Shown here in pieces: positions 17,767 to 26,390 of a DNA stretch of 64,000 nucleotides (position 1 is the stretch's first letter; each line of letters starts with the position of its first letter). The notes under the pieces were generated by a model. It searched no databases. It saw only the letters and a list, made by a program, of their open reading frames with translations, and was not told the origin of the DNA. The translations under genes and the position numbers were made by a program. Origin of the DNA: Spirochaetaceae bacterium (GTDB lineage: Bacteria; Spirochaetota; Spirochaetia; Treponematales; Treponemataceae); assembly GCA_017618015.1 (NCBI GenBank), contig JAFZVC010000026.1, positions 186,001 through 250,000 on the forward strand. The letters are read 5' to 3'.

Positions 17767-19019
17767 TTCAGATCACCTCTAATGAGCGATATTGATTGGA
17801 AAAGCGGCAGGCGCGCAGGACATGCCGTATTGCAAAGCCCACATTGTGTGCATAAAAGAGACGATTTAAGGAAATCGTCCGAAAGCTGAGAATGATAATA
17901 ATAGTGGTCAAAAAACATATCAGGATGGAGCTTTACAGGACACGCTCTGTGGCAGTTTCCGCAATGAATGCAGTGCGTCTGCTGCTGGTCAGGAACGGCG
18001 CTTTTTGAAAGTATTGTTATCGACTTAACAATATTCGTTACCGGGGTGTCTGCTTCTGAAACTGCAACCCCTTTTATAAGTCCGTTAAAGACAATCTTAT
18101 ATGGCTTTTTACGGAAGCCACCACACTGCTCTACAAGCTTTCTAAGTGGCGTTCCGATACGGGCTTTGAACATCGTACTCGTTTTAAGAGCGTCACCTGA
18201 AACATGGACGAATCTCTCCAAAAGAGGCTTCTGCAAAACTACGGCTTCATAAGCAGAAAAAGCTGTCGTGCTGTCTATTGCGACGGAAGTTTCGTATTCA
18301 TATTTGTTGTCAGCAAGGATGATGTCAATTTCTCTTTTTCCGCACATAAGCTGTCGCGCCGCCGGAACTTTGACAAACTCCATGTTTTTGAACGGAACGT
18401 TATCTGGAATTTTATCAGCTTTGTCGTGAAGAACAAATATCTTGGCGGCGCCAAGAGCCTTACCAACTACTGCGGCGCCTTCGAGCACTTCATTCATTTT
18501 TTGTGAGGCAATGAAGCTGTCCGTACAAACGCTTGGATCAGCGTCAAACAACCGGAGAGAAAGAACAGCCTCGCCTTTTTTGTTGTCGTTGAACGACAAT
18601 ATTTCGCGTGAGATTGAGCAAGGTGTGTCAAACGTGTTTATAACACCATTGTCTGCAAGGATGGAACAGATATCGATTGCTGAAAGATTATCCCAGCTGT
18701 GCGTCCGTAACCTTTTTCCTTTATAAGAAAACTCGCCATCAAGCCTGATAACGGCAACTTCTGACTTTTTGCCGTTTGGCATTGTAAGTGTTTTATATTC
18801 AGTAAGAACACCCGGAACCGGTGCATGTACGGACGCACTGTACGCGTCGTGCTTACCAAGTACCTGGCCTTCGCTCACGCGGGAATTTACGGCAGTTTTT
18901 GGAACGCTGGCATTTCCTTCCGCATCGTTAAGCGACACGTAATCATAAAGCGGTATGTATGCATCAACGGCTTTTGAAAACGATACATCTTGTACTATCA
19001 TTTTTTTCTTTATGTTCAT
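17763..19019 (-). CDS. rnfC: RnfC-type NADH/ferredoxin-binding subunit
   Basis: 418 residues. Order: N-terminal barrel-sandwich domain (ASVHAPVPGVLTEY), central NADH/FMN-type domain, an SLBB-like part (KIVFNGLIKGVAVSEADTPV), and two ferredoxin motifs, CIHCGNCHRACP and CTQCGLCNTACP, near the C-terminus. This is the canonical RnfC architecture. It is the first recognisable Rnf gene of the operon and overlaps the upstream unknown membrane-protein gene by four bases. Confidence 0.88.
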   Translation of the reverse strand: MNIKKKMIVQDVSFSKAVDAYIPLYDYVSLNDAEGNASVPKTAVNSRVSEGQVLGKHDAYSASVHAPVPGVLTEYKTLTMPNGKKSEVAVIRLDGEFSYKGKRLRTHSWDNLSAIDICSILADNGVINTFDTPCSISREILSFNDNKKGEAVLSLRLFDADPSVCTDSFIASQKMNEVLEGAAVVGKALGAAKIFVLHDKADKIPDNVPFKNMEFVKVPAARQLMCGKREIDIILADNKYEYETSVAIDSTTAFSAYEAVVLQKPLLERFVHVSGDALKTSTMFKARIGTPLRKLVEQCGGFRKKPYKIVFNGLIKGVAVSEADTPVTNIVKSITILSKSAVPDQQQTHCIHCGNCHRACPVKLHPDMFFDHYYYHSQLSDDFLKSSLLCTQCGLCNTACPARLPLFQSISLIRGDLK

Positions 19020-20455
19020 TTTTTACAGCCTTTTATAAGTCTTAGAGTCAATAATATCACAAACAGCACAAAAAGCGAAATAATTGAAAGCATAGAGTTC
19101 ATATCGTGCGAAGTGTCCCCTGCTTTTTTGTATGTCGTGGCGAACAACTTTTCGTTCGACGCTATAAACTTTTCGGCGCCGCCGTTTTTGATGAAGGCAT
19201 CTGAAACTTTATCCAAAAACGAGTCATCAAATGTCTCAATTATTCGCTGCTCTGCTTTGATGCCGCCGTCGCTTTCCGTAAAAGACGGAATCGAGATCAC
19301 GTCTCCTACAGAAACTTCAGTAGAAACATCGCTGTCAAAAAGCCTTATATATTGTGAGCGGATATTTAGCCAGTATTCGTCTATGAAGTCTGCAGCATCA
19401 GGGTACTTGTTTTCATTGTTTTCAATGTCGCGAAGCTCTTTTACCGCAGAATATGAAACGCTGTTTATCCCCTCTGTGTCAGTATACTCCGAAGGAGAAG
19501 GCAGATACAAGCCGTCATCGCCAATACTCCTGATAATTCCAGAAGACATGAAAAAGAACACTGTTAAAACCACAGCGACGGCGGCAACCGTGGAAACTGA
19601 TTTAATCGTTACCCTCTTGTATTTTCCGATGTTTTTGGACGTAAGTATCGGCATATAATGGAAATGGCACGTTGAATCGTATATCATCTCCGCATATTTG
19701 ACTGATACCCACAACAAAAGACACGATAAAACTGCGGCGGAAAAAAGCATCAAAAGTTTTATACCACCGATTGCGACGGATAAAAATGAAAAAGCCGTAC
19801 AAAGTATTACAACGGGATTAAGCGCTGTACTTTTGATTCCGTACTTTTTGCCCGCGTACTGCTCCGCCGCATAAAACGCGAAAAGAATGCAGACTGCGCC
19901 TGCAGCAGAACTGTAGAATGGGCACCAAAGCGAAAATAAAACAAGCGGGATTGCACAAATTGAACGCAAAAAAGATATTTTTCCGAATATTGTCAATAGA
20001 ACAATCACTACAAAACAGACAATAGGATAAAGATACGGATAGTGTGTAACAGAATCGGTTCCGAATGTGATTCCTGATTTATTAAGACAGTTTATAACGT
20101 CTTTTGATATATCATCAGGAACATATATTATTTTGAAAGAACCGGATCTGTCATAGAAGAAAAAATCCCTGAGCTCATTGTACGAAAAGCCTCTGACAGT
20201 AACAGGCTCCCTACCCGGCATCATCCTGTTATTCCATGCATGATGATATTCAGGATCTTCAAAAATAATCTGATCTAAAAAAACAAGGTTCCCTATTGCT
20301 TCGTATATTTCTGTATCATTATATTCTGCTGGGAAATATAAAACCTTATAGTTTTCCCAAATCTTGATTGATGGGCTAATCCTTAAGAAAAAAATAACTG
20401 TCATAAGAATTGAGGCGGCAAAAAGAAAAAGGAAAAACTTAACAATCAGTTTCAT
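19016..20455 (-). CDS. Membrane protein at the head of the Rnf operon, unknown
   Basis: 479 residues: an N-terminal helix (5-24), an extracytoplasmic stretch of about 120 residues, a core with about seven hydrophobic segments (roughly 143-290), a second extracytoplasmic stretch (about 315-445) and a final helix near the C-terminus ending in RLIKGCKK. No cofactor motif is visible. The four-base overlap with rnfC means it is almost certainly translated with the Rnf subunits, suggesting an accessory, assembly or coupling role. No family recognised. Confidence 0.75.
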   Translation of the reverse strand: MKLIVKFFLFLFAASILMTVIFFLRISPSIKIWENYKVLYFPAEYNDTEIYEAIGNLVFLDQIIFEDPEYHHAWNNRMMPGREPVTVRGFSYNELRDFFFYDRSGSFKIIYVPDDISKDVINCLNKSGITFGTDSVTHYPYLYPIVCFVVIVLLTIFGKISFLRSICAIPLVLFSLWCPFYSSAAGAVCILFAFYAAEQYAGKKYGIKSTALNPVVILCTAFSFLSVAIGGIKLLMLFSAAVLSCLLLWVSVKYAEMIYDSTCHFHYMPILTSKNIGKYKRVTIKSVSTVAAVAVVLTVFFFMSSGIIRSIGDDGLYLPSPSEYTDTEGINSVSYSAVKELRDIENNENKYPDAADFIDEYWLNIRSQYIRLFDSDVSTEVSVGDVISIPSFTESDGGIKAEQRIIETFDDSFLDKVSDAFIKNGGAEKFIASNEKLFATTYKKAGDTSHDMNSMLSIISLFVLFVILLTLRLIKGCKK

Positions 20456-20465
20456 CTTGTTTAAC

Positions 20466-20948
20466 TTATAGGACGGAGAATGCTATTCCGACAAAAATAC
20501 CAAGGAAGCATCCCATGATAACTTCAGCCGGTTTATGTCCGTTTACTTCCTTAAGCGGAGTAAAATCATCTATAAGCCCTTTTTCTTTGAGTTTCATTCC
20601 AAGCTCATTCAAAGAACGTGTCTGAAGTCCGCTAGAGCGCCTTACACCAAGCGCGTCACGTATTACAACGAGCGCAAACGCTGTTGAAAGAATGAATATA
20701 TCTGATGTTACTCCGTTTCTGAAACCTATTGAAACGCAAAGAGACATGACTAGAGCAGTATGGCTAGAAGGCATTCCACCAGTCTTCCAGAACATAAGTT
20801 CCAGAAGCTCTTTTAATGAATGAACCTTGCCAGAAAGCAGCATTATTACTGTTTTTATGAACTGTGCAGAAAACCAACTGAAAACCAGTGAAAGAAACAC
20901 CGGATTCGCAATCATCGTCTGCATCTGATACTTCGCTTGACCGAGCAT
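20466..20948 (-). CDS. DUF212 / divergent PAP2-family membrane protein
   Basis: About 160 residues with four or five hydrophobic segments. GGMPSSHTALVMSL and the later DALGVRRSSGLQ plus GHKPAEVIMGCFLGI are the conserved blocks of the DUF212 'divergent PAP2' family, relatives of acid phosphatases. The start MLGQAK at 20948 is preferred over one at 20987, because a TATAAT box at 20961-20966 (read leftward) lies 12 bases before it, giving a very short leader. Function unknown; a lipid-phosphate role is possible by family relationship only. Confidence 0.85.
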   Translation of the reverse strand: MLGQAKYQMQTMIANPVFLSLVFSWFSAQFIKTVIMLLSGKVHSLKELLELMFWKTGGMPSSHTALVMSLCVSIGFRNGVTSDIFILSTAFALVVIRDALGVRRSSGLQTRSLNELGMKLKEKGLIDDFTPLKEVNGHKPAEVIMGCFLGIFVGIAFSVL

Positions 20949-20965
20949 AATCTCATAAATATTAT
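20937..20965 (+). promoter_or_regulatory. Promoter of the RluA-type gene, -10 box shared with the divergent gene
   Basis: TTGACC (20937-20942), 17-base spacer, TATTAT (20960-20965), ATG at 20973. The same bases read on the other strand give TATAAT (20961-20966) for the DUF212 gene, so the two divergent promoters overlap at the -10 box. Confidence 0.65.
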
Positions 20966-20972
20966 ATGTTAT

Positions 20973-21965
20973 ATGGAATTTTTGCAATACACAGCCGGCG
21001 TTGATGACGACGGAAGACGAATTGACAGAGTTATAAGGATATTTCTCAAAACCATTCCGATGACGGAGATTTATAAGCTCATAAGAAAAGGGTTAATCCG
21101 TGTAAATGGAAAAAGAGTTGAATGCAATTACAGAATCAAAAAAGATGATGAGATAAAAATCCCTAAATTCTCGGGAGGTTCTGTATCCTCTGCTTCAAAA
21201 ACATCGATTACAGCTGATGTTCCGGATGTACAGGACGTTTTTAAAAACTCATACGTACGTATTATAAACAAGCCATACGGAATGTCGGTTCATGGCGGAG
21301 GAAGTGTATCAGGCGGTGTCCCCTCTTTGGAGCAGATAGTTAATGCTCAGTTTGTTCCCGAAAATGAATCATTGTCATTCAGACCAGGACCACTTCACAG
21401 AATAGACAGGCATACAACAGGACTTGTTGTGTTTTCTCAGAATCATAAAGGAGCTGTGTTTTTCTCTGAAATGCTTCAAAAACACCAGATAAAAAAAGAA
21501 TATCTCGCCGTATTATCCGGGAATCTTCAATCTGAGGCTGTTTGGGAAGATATGATAGAGAATGATGAGGATTCCATGTCATTCTATACGGTAAAAGTCG
21601 GTGAAGGAAAACTTGCGCGTACAAAAGTTAAGCCGATCGCTCGCGGAGAGTTTTCGGGATCAGATATAACGCTAGCAATCATTGAGATTGACACCGGCAG
21701 AAAGCATCAGATAAGGAGCCAGTGCGCATATCACAAGTTTCCACTCCTTGGTGACACAGCGTACAATAACGATAAAGCGTTGGGTAACGATGGTCGGTTT
21801 TATCTTCATGCATGGAGAATGACTTTCCCGTCTGAAAATCAGATAGAGCTCCCGGAAACAATTACGGCACCTCTTCCAACAAATTTTCAGAATTTCATAA
21901 GAAATCACTTGTCGCAAGGCGAGTTCTCTAACTATAATATTATATCGTATGAACCTGTTGAATGA
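20973..21965 (+). CDS. RluA-family 23S rRNA pseudouridine synthase
   Basis: About 330 residues. An N-terminal S4 RNA-binding domain (DRVIRIFLKTIPMTEIYKL, then IRVNGKRV) precedes the catalytic domain with PYGMSVHGG and the key HRIDRHTTGLVVF, which carries the catalytic Asp. The ending RKHQIRSQCAYHKFPLLGD is typical of RluC/RluD-type enzymes. The start at MEFLQY (20973) is chosen because it is eight bases past the -10 box, so the mRNA is likely leaderless. It overlaps the next gene by 17 bases. Confidence 0.93.
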   Translation: MEFLQYTAGVDDDGRRIDRVIRIFLKTIPMTEIYKLIRKGLIRVNGKRVECNYRIKKDDEIKIPKFSGGSVSSASKTSITADVPDVQDVFKNSYVRIINKPYGMSVHGGGSVSGGVPSLEQIVNAQFVPENESLSFRPGPLHRIDRHTTGLVVFSQNHKGAVFFSEMLQKHQIKKEYLAVLSGNLQSEAVWEDMIENDEDSMSFYTVKVGEGKLARTKVKPIARGEFSGSDITLAIIEIDTGRKHQIRSQCAYHKFPLLGDTAYNNDKALGNDGRFYLHAWRMTFPSENQIELPETITAPLPTNFQNFIRNHLSQGEFSNYNIISYEPVE

Positions 21966-22812
21966 TCTTGTCTGGTGGGTAAAGGGCGTTACCGTATTCG
22001 CTCTCGTAGGAGAAAGCGGAACCGGAAAAAGTTTCCGAGCAAAGCTACTGGCACAAAAGTATGGAATTGACATTATAATTGATGACGGGCTTCTCATACA
22101 GGACGACAAAATAATAGCCGGACATTCAGCGAAAAAAGAAAAAACCTTCCTCGCAGCTGTCAAAGTCGCGCTTTTTGACGATAAACCACATCGTGATGAA
22201 ATAGCCAAGGCACTGCAAAAAATGAAAAATATAAAAAAAATACTCATTTTGGGAACCTCAGAAAAGATGGTGAACAAAATTGCATTGCGCTTGCAGCTGC
22301 CCGCCCCTTCTAAAATAATCCACATAGAAGAGATAGCTACTCAGGATGAGATAGATAAAGCAATCCGCACACGGCGCATTGAAGGAAAGCACGTAATTCC
22401 CGTCCCAGCAATCGAAATAAAACGCAATTATCCGCAGATATTTTACAACACGGTAAAAGTTTTTCTTAACCGTAAGAACAAGCCCAACAAACCGAACAGC
22501 AAGATATTCGAAAAGTCTGTAGTACGACCGGAGTTTTCAAAAAAAGGACGTATTAGTATATCTGAGGCGGCTCTTTCGCAAATGGTTATGCATTGTGTAA
22601 ATGAATTCGACAATCAGATAAGAGTAAAAAAACTTCAGATTAAAACGGACGCACAGGGATACAGATTCTTGATAACGATAGACGTGCCTTTCGGTACGCA
22701 ACTGACTGGAAAAATTCACAGCCTGCAGCAGTACATTATCGATAATGTTGAGAAATTTACAGGTATCCTGATAGAAGAAGTCAGTATAATTATCGATAAA
22801 ATAACACAATAA
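21949..22812 (+). CDS. P-loop protein with C-terminal Asp23-like domain
   Basis: 287 residues. The first half is a P-loop NTPase (ALVGESGTGKSFRAK, about 19-33; possible Walker B DIIIDDG at 50-56, and KKILILGTSEKM). The second half (about 185-287) resembles the alkaline-shock Asp23/Gls24 (DUF322) fold: ISISEAALSQMVMHCV at its start and VDVPFGTQL...VEKFTGILIEEVSIII at its end. The pairing suggests a nucleotide-dependent protein with an envelope- or stress-associated partner domain. Overlaps the RluA-type gene by 17 bases, so translation is coupled. Function unknown. Confidence 0.75.
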   Translation: MNLLNDLVWWVKGVTVFALVGESGTGKSFRAKLLAQKYGIDIIIDDGLLIQDDKIIAGHSAKKEKTFLAAVKVALFDDKPHRDEIAKALQKMKNIKKILILGTSEKMVNKIALRLQLPAPSKIIHIEEIATQDEIDKAIRTRRIEGKHVIPVPAIEIKRNYPQIFYNTVKVFLNRKNKPNKPNSKIFEKSVVRPEFSKKGRISISEAALSQMVMHCVNEFDNQIRVKKLQIKTDAQGYRFLITIDVPFGTQLTGKIHSLQQYIIDNVEKFTGILIEEVSIIIDKITQ

Positions 22813-22818
22813 GTTGTT

Positions 22819-24000
22819 TTACATCGATACTGCGGCTTTCATGTCTTCTGAAACTTCAGGAGCATTTTCAGTATTGTTTTCTGACTTTTTCGCATCCCCA
22901 CCATGACGAGTAGGTCTTTTTTTCGTGAACGCGTCTTTTGGAATACGGATAGAAATGCCGAGCTTTTTAAGGACTGTTCTTATAGCATATTCAAGTTCCG
23001 TACGCTGCGGATTCATAGGCAGAACAAAGTTACGGCACTGTGACCATGTTCGCGTGTAAAGCTCGCCGGCAGCTGATGCGGAAGATTCTTTCTTCCAGTC
23101 AGTAAGGCTTTCAATAAAATCATATATAAGATAAACAAGCTTCTGACCTGTACGGCAATCTGGATTTGCGATATGAAGAGCATCAAGTTCTTTAAGGTGC
23201 TCAAGATAGCTTTTCTCGAAGCCGGGCTTGTCGTACATCAGTGCGGTGGCCGCGGGCTGAAGATACATATAAACGTCTGTTTCGAGCGCGAGCTGCACGA
23301 TGTCGTAAGAATGACCGGAGTTTACTATTTTCAAAAGTTCTTCAGTGAGCCTTGACGGAGAAACTGGAGAAAGCAAATTCGCGGATTTACATATCTTGTG
23401 CTTGAGCTGGTACGGCATTTTAAAACCGGTCGTTGCGGCATATTTGACGGCACGAAGCATACGGACAGGGTCTTCGACAAAAATGCTGTCTAATGGAATT
23501 ACAGGGCGGATGATCCGCTTGCGTATATCGCGGACACCGCCAACGTAATCGATGCACTGCTCTTTTATTGGGTCATAATAAAGCGCATTCAGTGTAAAAT
23601 CACGGCGGCGCACGTCCTCGTCCATCGTGCCAAAGCTGTTACCAACAGTTCCCTCTGCAAGAGAACGGAATGTGCTTACTTCAAAGATTTTTGCTCCGAA
23701 GAAAATGTGTACAAGACGGAAGCGTCTGCCTATAATGCGTGAATTTCTAAAAAGCTTTTTTATTTTCGAAGGCGTTGCGTTCGTAACAATATCGAAATCT
23801 TTTGGTGTATTTCCTATAATAAGGTCACGGACGGCGCCGCCTACCAAATATGCAGAAAAACCGAAGTTACGAAGCTGCTCAATAACGCGTATCGCATCTG
23901 GATCTATTTTATTCTTATCAATACAATGTTCGTCTTTTGTGTATATAACGGCTGTCTTTACTGGTCTGCCGTTCTTATCGTTAGAATATCGTGTCAGCAT
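22819..24000 (-). CDS. pcnB: Poly(A) polymerase / tRNA nucleotidyltransferase family
   Basis: 393-residue class II nucleotidyltransferase. YLVGGAVRDLIIGNTPKDFDIVT (about 53-75) holds the GG and DxD metal-binding residues; RRDFTLNALYYDP and EDPVRMLRAVKYAATTGF follow in the usual order. The basic C-terminal tail (KKRPTRHGGDAKKSE) fits PcnB-type poly(A) polymerase better than CCA-adding enzyme, but the local tRNAs need CCA addition, so either activity is possible. The leader is about two bases by promoter position. Confidence 0.85.
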   Translation of the reverse strand: MLTRYSNDKNGRPVKTAVIYTKDEHCIDKNKIDPDAIRVIEQLRNFGFSAYLVGGAVRDLIIGNTPKDFDIVTNATPSKIKKLFRNSRIIGRRFRLVHIFFGAKIFEVSTFRSLAEGTVGNSFGTMDEDVRRRDFTLNALYYDPIKEQCIDYVGGVRDIRKRIIRPVIPLDSIFVEDPVRMLRAVKYAATTGFKMPYQLKHKICKSANLLSPVSPSRLTEELLKIVNSGHSYDIVQLALETDVYMYLQPAATALMYDKPGFEKSYLEHLKELDALHIANPDCRTGQKLVYLIYDFIESLTDWKKESSASAAGELYTRTWSQCRNFVLPMNPQRTELEYAIRTVLKKLGISIRIPKDAFTKKRPTRHGGDAKKSENNTENAPEVSEDMKAAVSM

Positions 24001-24009
24001 CTAAAAAGT

Positions 24010-24038
24010 ACAATACAAAATTTCAATACATTGTTCAA
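24010..24038 (-). promoter_or_regulatory. Promoter of pcnB
   Basis: Leftward TTGAAC (24033-24038), 17-base spacer, TATTGT (24010-24015), nine bases to the ATG. No ribosome binding site is present. Confidence 0.5.
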
Positions 24039-24100
24039 TATGTAGAGTTTGAGGTCTACTAGAGGTTTCGTCTAATCAGAAAAAAAACGGCTCCCAGTCA

Positions 24101-24216
24101 CGTAGCATGGAGGCAAAAACGCGCGATATCGCGCTACACGCTGTTTGTGGTATGGAAACTATAAGAGATGCCGCTGTCGCGGCGTCCACAAACAGAGTGT
24201 TTTGCCCCACGCTACG
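24101..24216. repeat. Nested inverted-repeat element between pcnB and a lipase gene
   Basis: Outer arms 24101-24120 and 24199-24216 are near-perfect inverted repeats (CGTAGC...GGCAAAA against TTTTGCC...GCTACG, with one to two indels). Inside are a perfect GCGCGATATCGCGC palindrome (24121-24134), a perfect ten-base pair CTGTTTGTGG/CCACAAACAG (24141-24150 and 24186-24195), and GCCGC/GCGGC in the centre. It could fold as a multi-branched RNA or cruciform. No coding potential; it is the main content of the 240-base gap 24001-24240. Confidence 0.75.
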
Positions 24217-24240
24217 TTCCTTCGCGCCGTTTTATACTTA

Positions 24241-25164
24241 TTATGTCCGCTTTGTTATCCATTCCATAAGGTCTTTTTCGACTTCCTCATGGTTTAGCTC
24301 GTTCAAAAGCTCGTGGCGTGCACCGGGATAAAGCTTGAACGAAAGGTCTTGCATCCCGATCTTTTTGTAGATGTCATTGAGCTTAGAGACTGATTTTCCG
24401 TACTCGCCTACAGGATCTTCGGAGCCGGCAAAAATGAAAACAGGAAGGTTTCTTGGGATTTTGTTTATGTTTTTCATCTTGCCGATATTTGTTAGTCCTG
24501 CAAAGAAATCTGCGAAGAATTCTACAGTGCACAGGAATCCGCAGTATGGGTTTCCTTCATATTTTGAAAGCTCGGCGTAATCGCGTGAAATCCATGCGAA
24601 AGGCGATTTTGTGTCTGTTATCCGCTTGGTGTAAGAGCCGAATGCCATACCGTTAATAAAAGTTGAACGATGGTGTCCGCCTCTGAAAAACTTTATTATC
24701 TTTGCGATGCACGCACCTGATGAAGTAAGTGGAATGCGCGGGCCTGCTGATCCGCAGAGCATACAGCCGTCTATCTCATTTCCGAATTGTTCGATGAAGC
24801 TTTGTGAAACAAAAGAACCGAAAGAATGGCCAAAGAGGAAAACTTTTTTTCCAGGAAAATCGGTGCGGCATTTTTGTATCATTGCACGAAGGTCAAGCAC
24901 TACCCTTTGGAATCCGTCTTTATCTGCAAGGTATCCTAAATCTTCTTGTGTTTTAGCAGTCTCGCCGTGTCCGCGATGGTCGTGAGCATAAAGAACGTAG
25001 CCGTTATCAGCAAGAATTGTTCCAAAACGGTCGTAGCGCATCGCAAACTCTGCCATGCCGTGGCTAAGTTGAACAACACCTTTAATGTCGCCATCTGGAA
25101 CCCATGTATGAAGAGCAATGTCGGCTCCATCATCCATTTTGACGAATACAGTTTCCTTTTTCAT
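24241..25164 (-). CDS. Alpha/beta-hydrolase, lysophospholipase/monoacylglycerol lipase type
   Basis: 307 residues of the Hydrolase_4 (PldB/MGL) type. QLSHGMAEFAMRYDRF near the N-terminus, the HDHRGHGETA block, the nucleophile elbow FGHSFGSFVSQ (Ser near 115), the acid in FAGSEDPVGEYG and the catalytic His in LYPGARHELLNE form a complete triad. No signal peptide, so cytoplasmic. GGGGG precedes the start. Likely acts on lysophospholipids or monoglycerides. Confidence 0.9.
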   Translation of the reverse strand: MKKETVFVKMDDGADIALHTWVPDGDIKGVVQLSHGMAEFAMRYDRFGTILADNGYVLYAHDHRGHGETAKTQEDLGYLADKDGFQRVVLDLRAMIQKCRTDFPGKKVFLFGHSFGSFVSQSFIEQFGNEIDGCMLCGSAGPRIPLTSSGACIAKIIKFFRGGHHRSTFINGMAFGSYTKRITDTKSPFAWISRDYAELSKYEGNPYCGFLCTVEFFADFFAGLTNIGKMKNINKIPRNLPVFIFAGSEDPVGEYGKSVSKLNDIYKKIGMQDLSFKLYPGARHELLNELNHEEVEKDLMEWITKRT

Positions 25165-25185
25165 GTAGAACCCCCATGTTTTTTA

Positions 25186-25194
25186 TGATATACT
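25186..25194 (+). promoter_or_regulatory. Extended -10 promoter of the RlmD-type gene
   Basis: TGATATACT: TG extension plus TATACT (25189-25194), seven bases before the GTG start at 25202. The -35 region (TAGAAC) is poor, as is common with extended -10 promoters. Confidence 0.5.
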
Positions 25195-25201
25195 GATTCT
25201 T

Positions 25202-26389
25202 GTGATTATTATAGCAGAAAAAATCGTTTCTGGCGGAGATTCTTTGGCAAAAATTAACGGAAAAGCCGTTTTTGTGCCGCAGCTTCTTCCCGGTGAGAAA
25301 GCCGAGATTGAAATTGTGGAAAGCCATAAAGATTATGACCGCGGAAAAGTTATAAAGATACTTGAAAAATCTCCCGTGCGGAGAGATCCGCCGTGCCCAT
25401 ATTACGGAATTTGTGGCGGATGTAACTTGCAGATTGCTGACGACGAGGCGCAAAAACAGATTCGTTTCCAGATTCTGCAAGATTGTTTCCGGCGGGCAAT
25501 GCGTCTTAACGATGATTCGCCCGAAGCCGAAGTCGTTTATAACGCGAAAATAATATGCGGAGACAGCTGGGAATATAGAAACAGGTTTCAGTTTCATTCG
25601 GGAGGCTTGAAACGACGGGCGCAGGAAAGCATTGTCGCTCTTGATGACTGTCCGATTGCAGTCGCGAAAGTACGTGAGCTTTTGAAAGGAAAAAAACTGC
25701 CTGAACGATACGGACGGCTACACGTTTTTAACGGAAATGTTGCTGAAGAAAGCGAATTCCCGACGCGAAATTCTCATATACGCGAAGAAAATGATGATAT
25801 TCAGGAAACCACTGTTGATATTTGCGGTAAGACAATTCACTTTGATGTTCGAGGCTTTTTCCAATCGAATATAGGTGTGTTCCAAAAAGCGATTGAAGTG
25901 ATAAGACCGATTGTCGAAAGCTATAAATTTACCGCGAACATCGAACTGCTCGACATGTATTCAGGCGTAGGCACGTTTTCCGCGTTGCTTGGCGACTTGT
26001 TCACAAAAACAACGCTCGTGGAACATAACAGAAAAGCCCTTCGTTTCGCAGACAAAAACCTTGCAGGCATTCCACATGACGTTTTTGCCATGACTGGCGA
26101 AAAATGGATACGCACTCAAGCGGCTCAAAAAAAGTATAACGTGGTTATAATTGACCCGCCCCGCTCAGGCATAGAGAAGCCTGTTATGGCTTGGCTGTGC
26201 GCCAAGCAGCGCGGAAACACCCCAGACGTTATTTTTTCCGTCTCATGCGACCCGGTAACACACGCAAGGGACGCATCGCTTCTTACGGCGGCAGGCTACA
26301 AACTGAAAACACTTATGATGCTCGATTTTTATCCGCAGACAAGCCACATAGAAAGCTTTGCAGTTTTTGAAGCAAGCAGGAGTTGTTGA
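25202..26389 (+). CDS. 23S rRNA (uracil-5)-methyltransferase, RlmD/RumA type
   Basis: 395 residues. An N-terminal TRAM domain (SGGDSLAKINGKAVFVPQLLPGE) precedes the iron-sulphur cysteines CPYYGICGGC, then the SAM-dependent domain with LLDMYSGVGTFSALL, IDPPRSGIEKP and the catalytic VSCDPVTHARD. The GTG start has no ribosome binding site but sits seven bases past an extended -10 box, so a leaderless mRNA is likely. RlmD and RlmC types cannot be separated by eye. The next gene starts two bases after its stop. Confidence 0.92.
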   Translation: MIIIAEKIVSGGDSLAKINGKAVFVPQLLPGEKAEIEIVESHKDYDRGKVIKILEKSPVRRDPPCPYYGICGGCNLQIADDEAQKQIRFQILQDCFRRAMRLNDDSPEAEVVYNAKIICGDSWEYRNRFQFHSGGLKRRAQESIVALDDCPIAVAKVRELLKGKKLPERYGRLHVFNGNVAEESEFPTRNSHIREENDDIQETTVDICGKTIHFDVRGFFQSNIGVFQKAIEVIRPIVESYKFTANIELLDMYSGVGTFSALLGDLFTKTTLVEHNRKALRFADKNLAGIPHDVFAMTGEKWIRTQAAQKKYNVVIIDPPRSGIEKPVMAWLCAKQRGNTPDVIFSVSCDPVTHARDASLLTAAGYKLKTLMMLDFYPQTSHIESFAVFEASRSC

Positions 26390-26390
26390 A

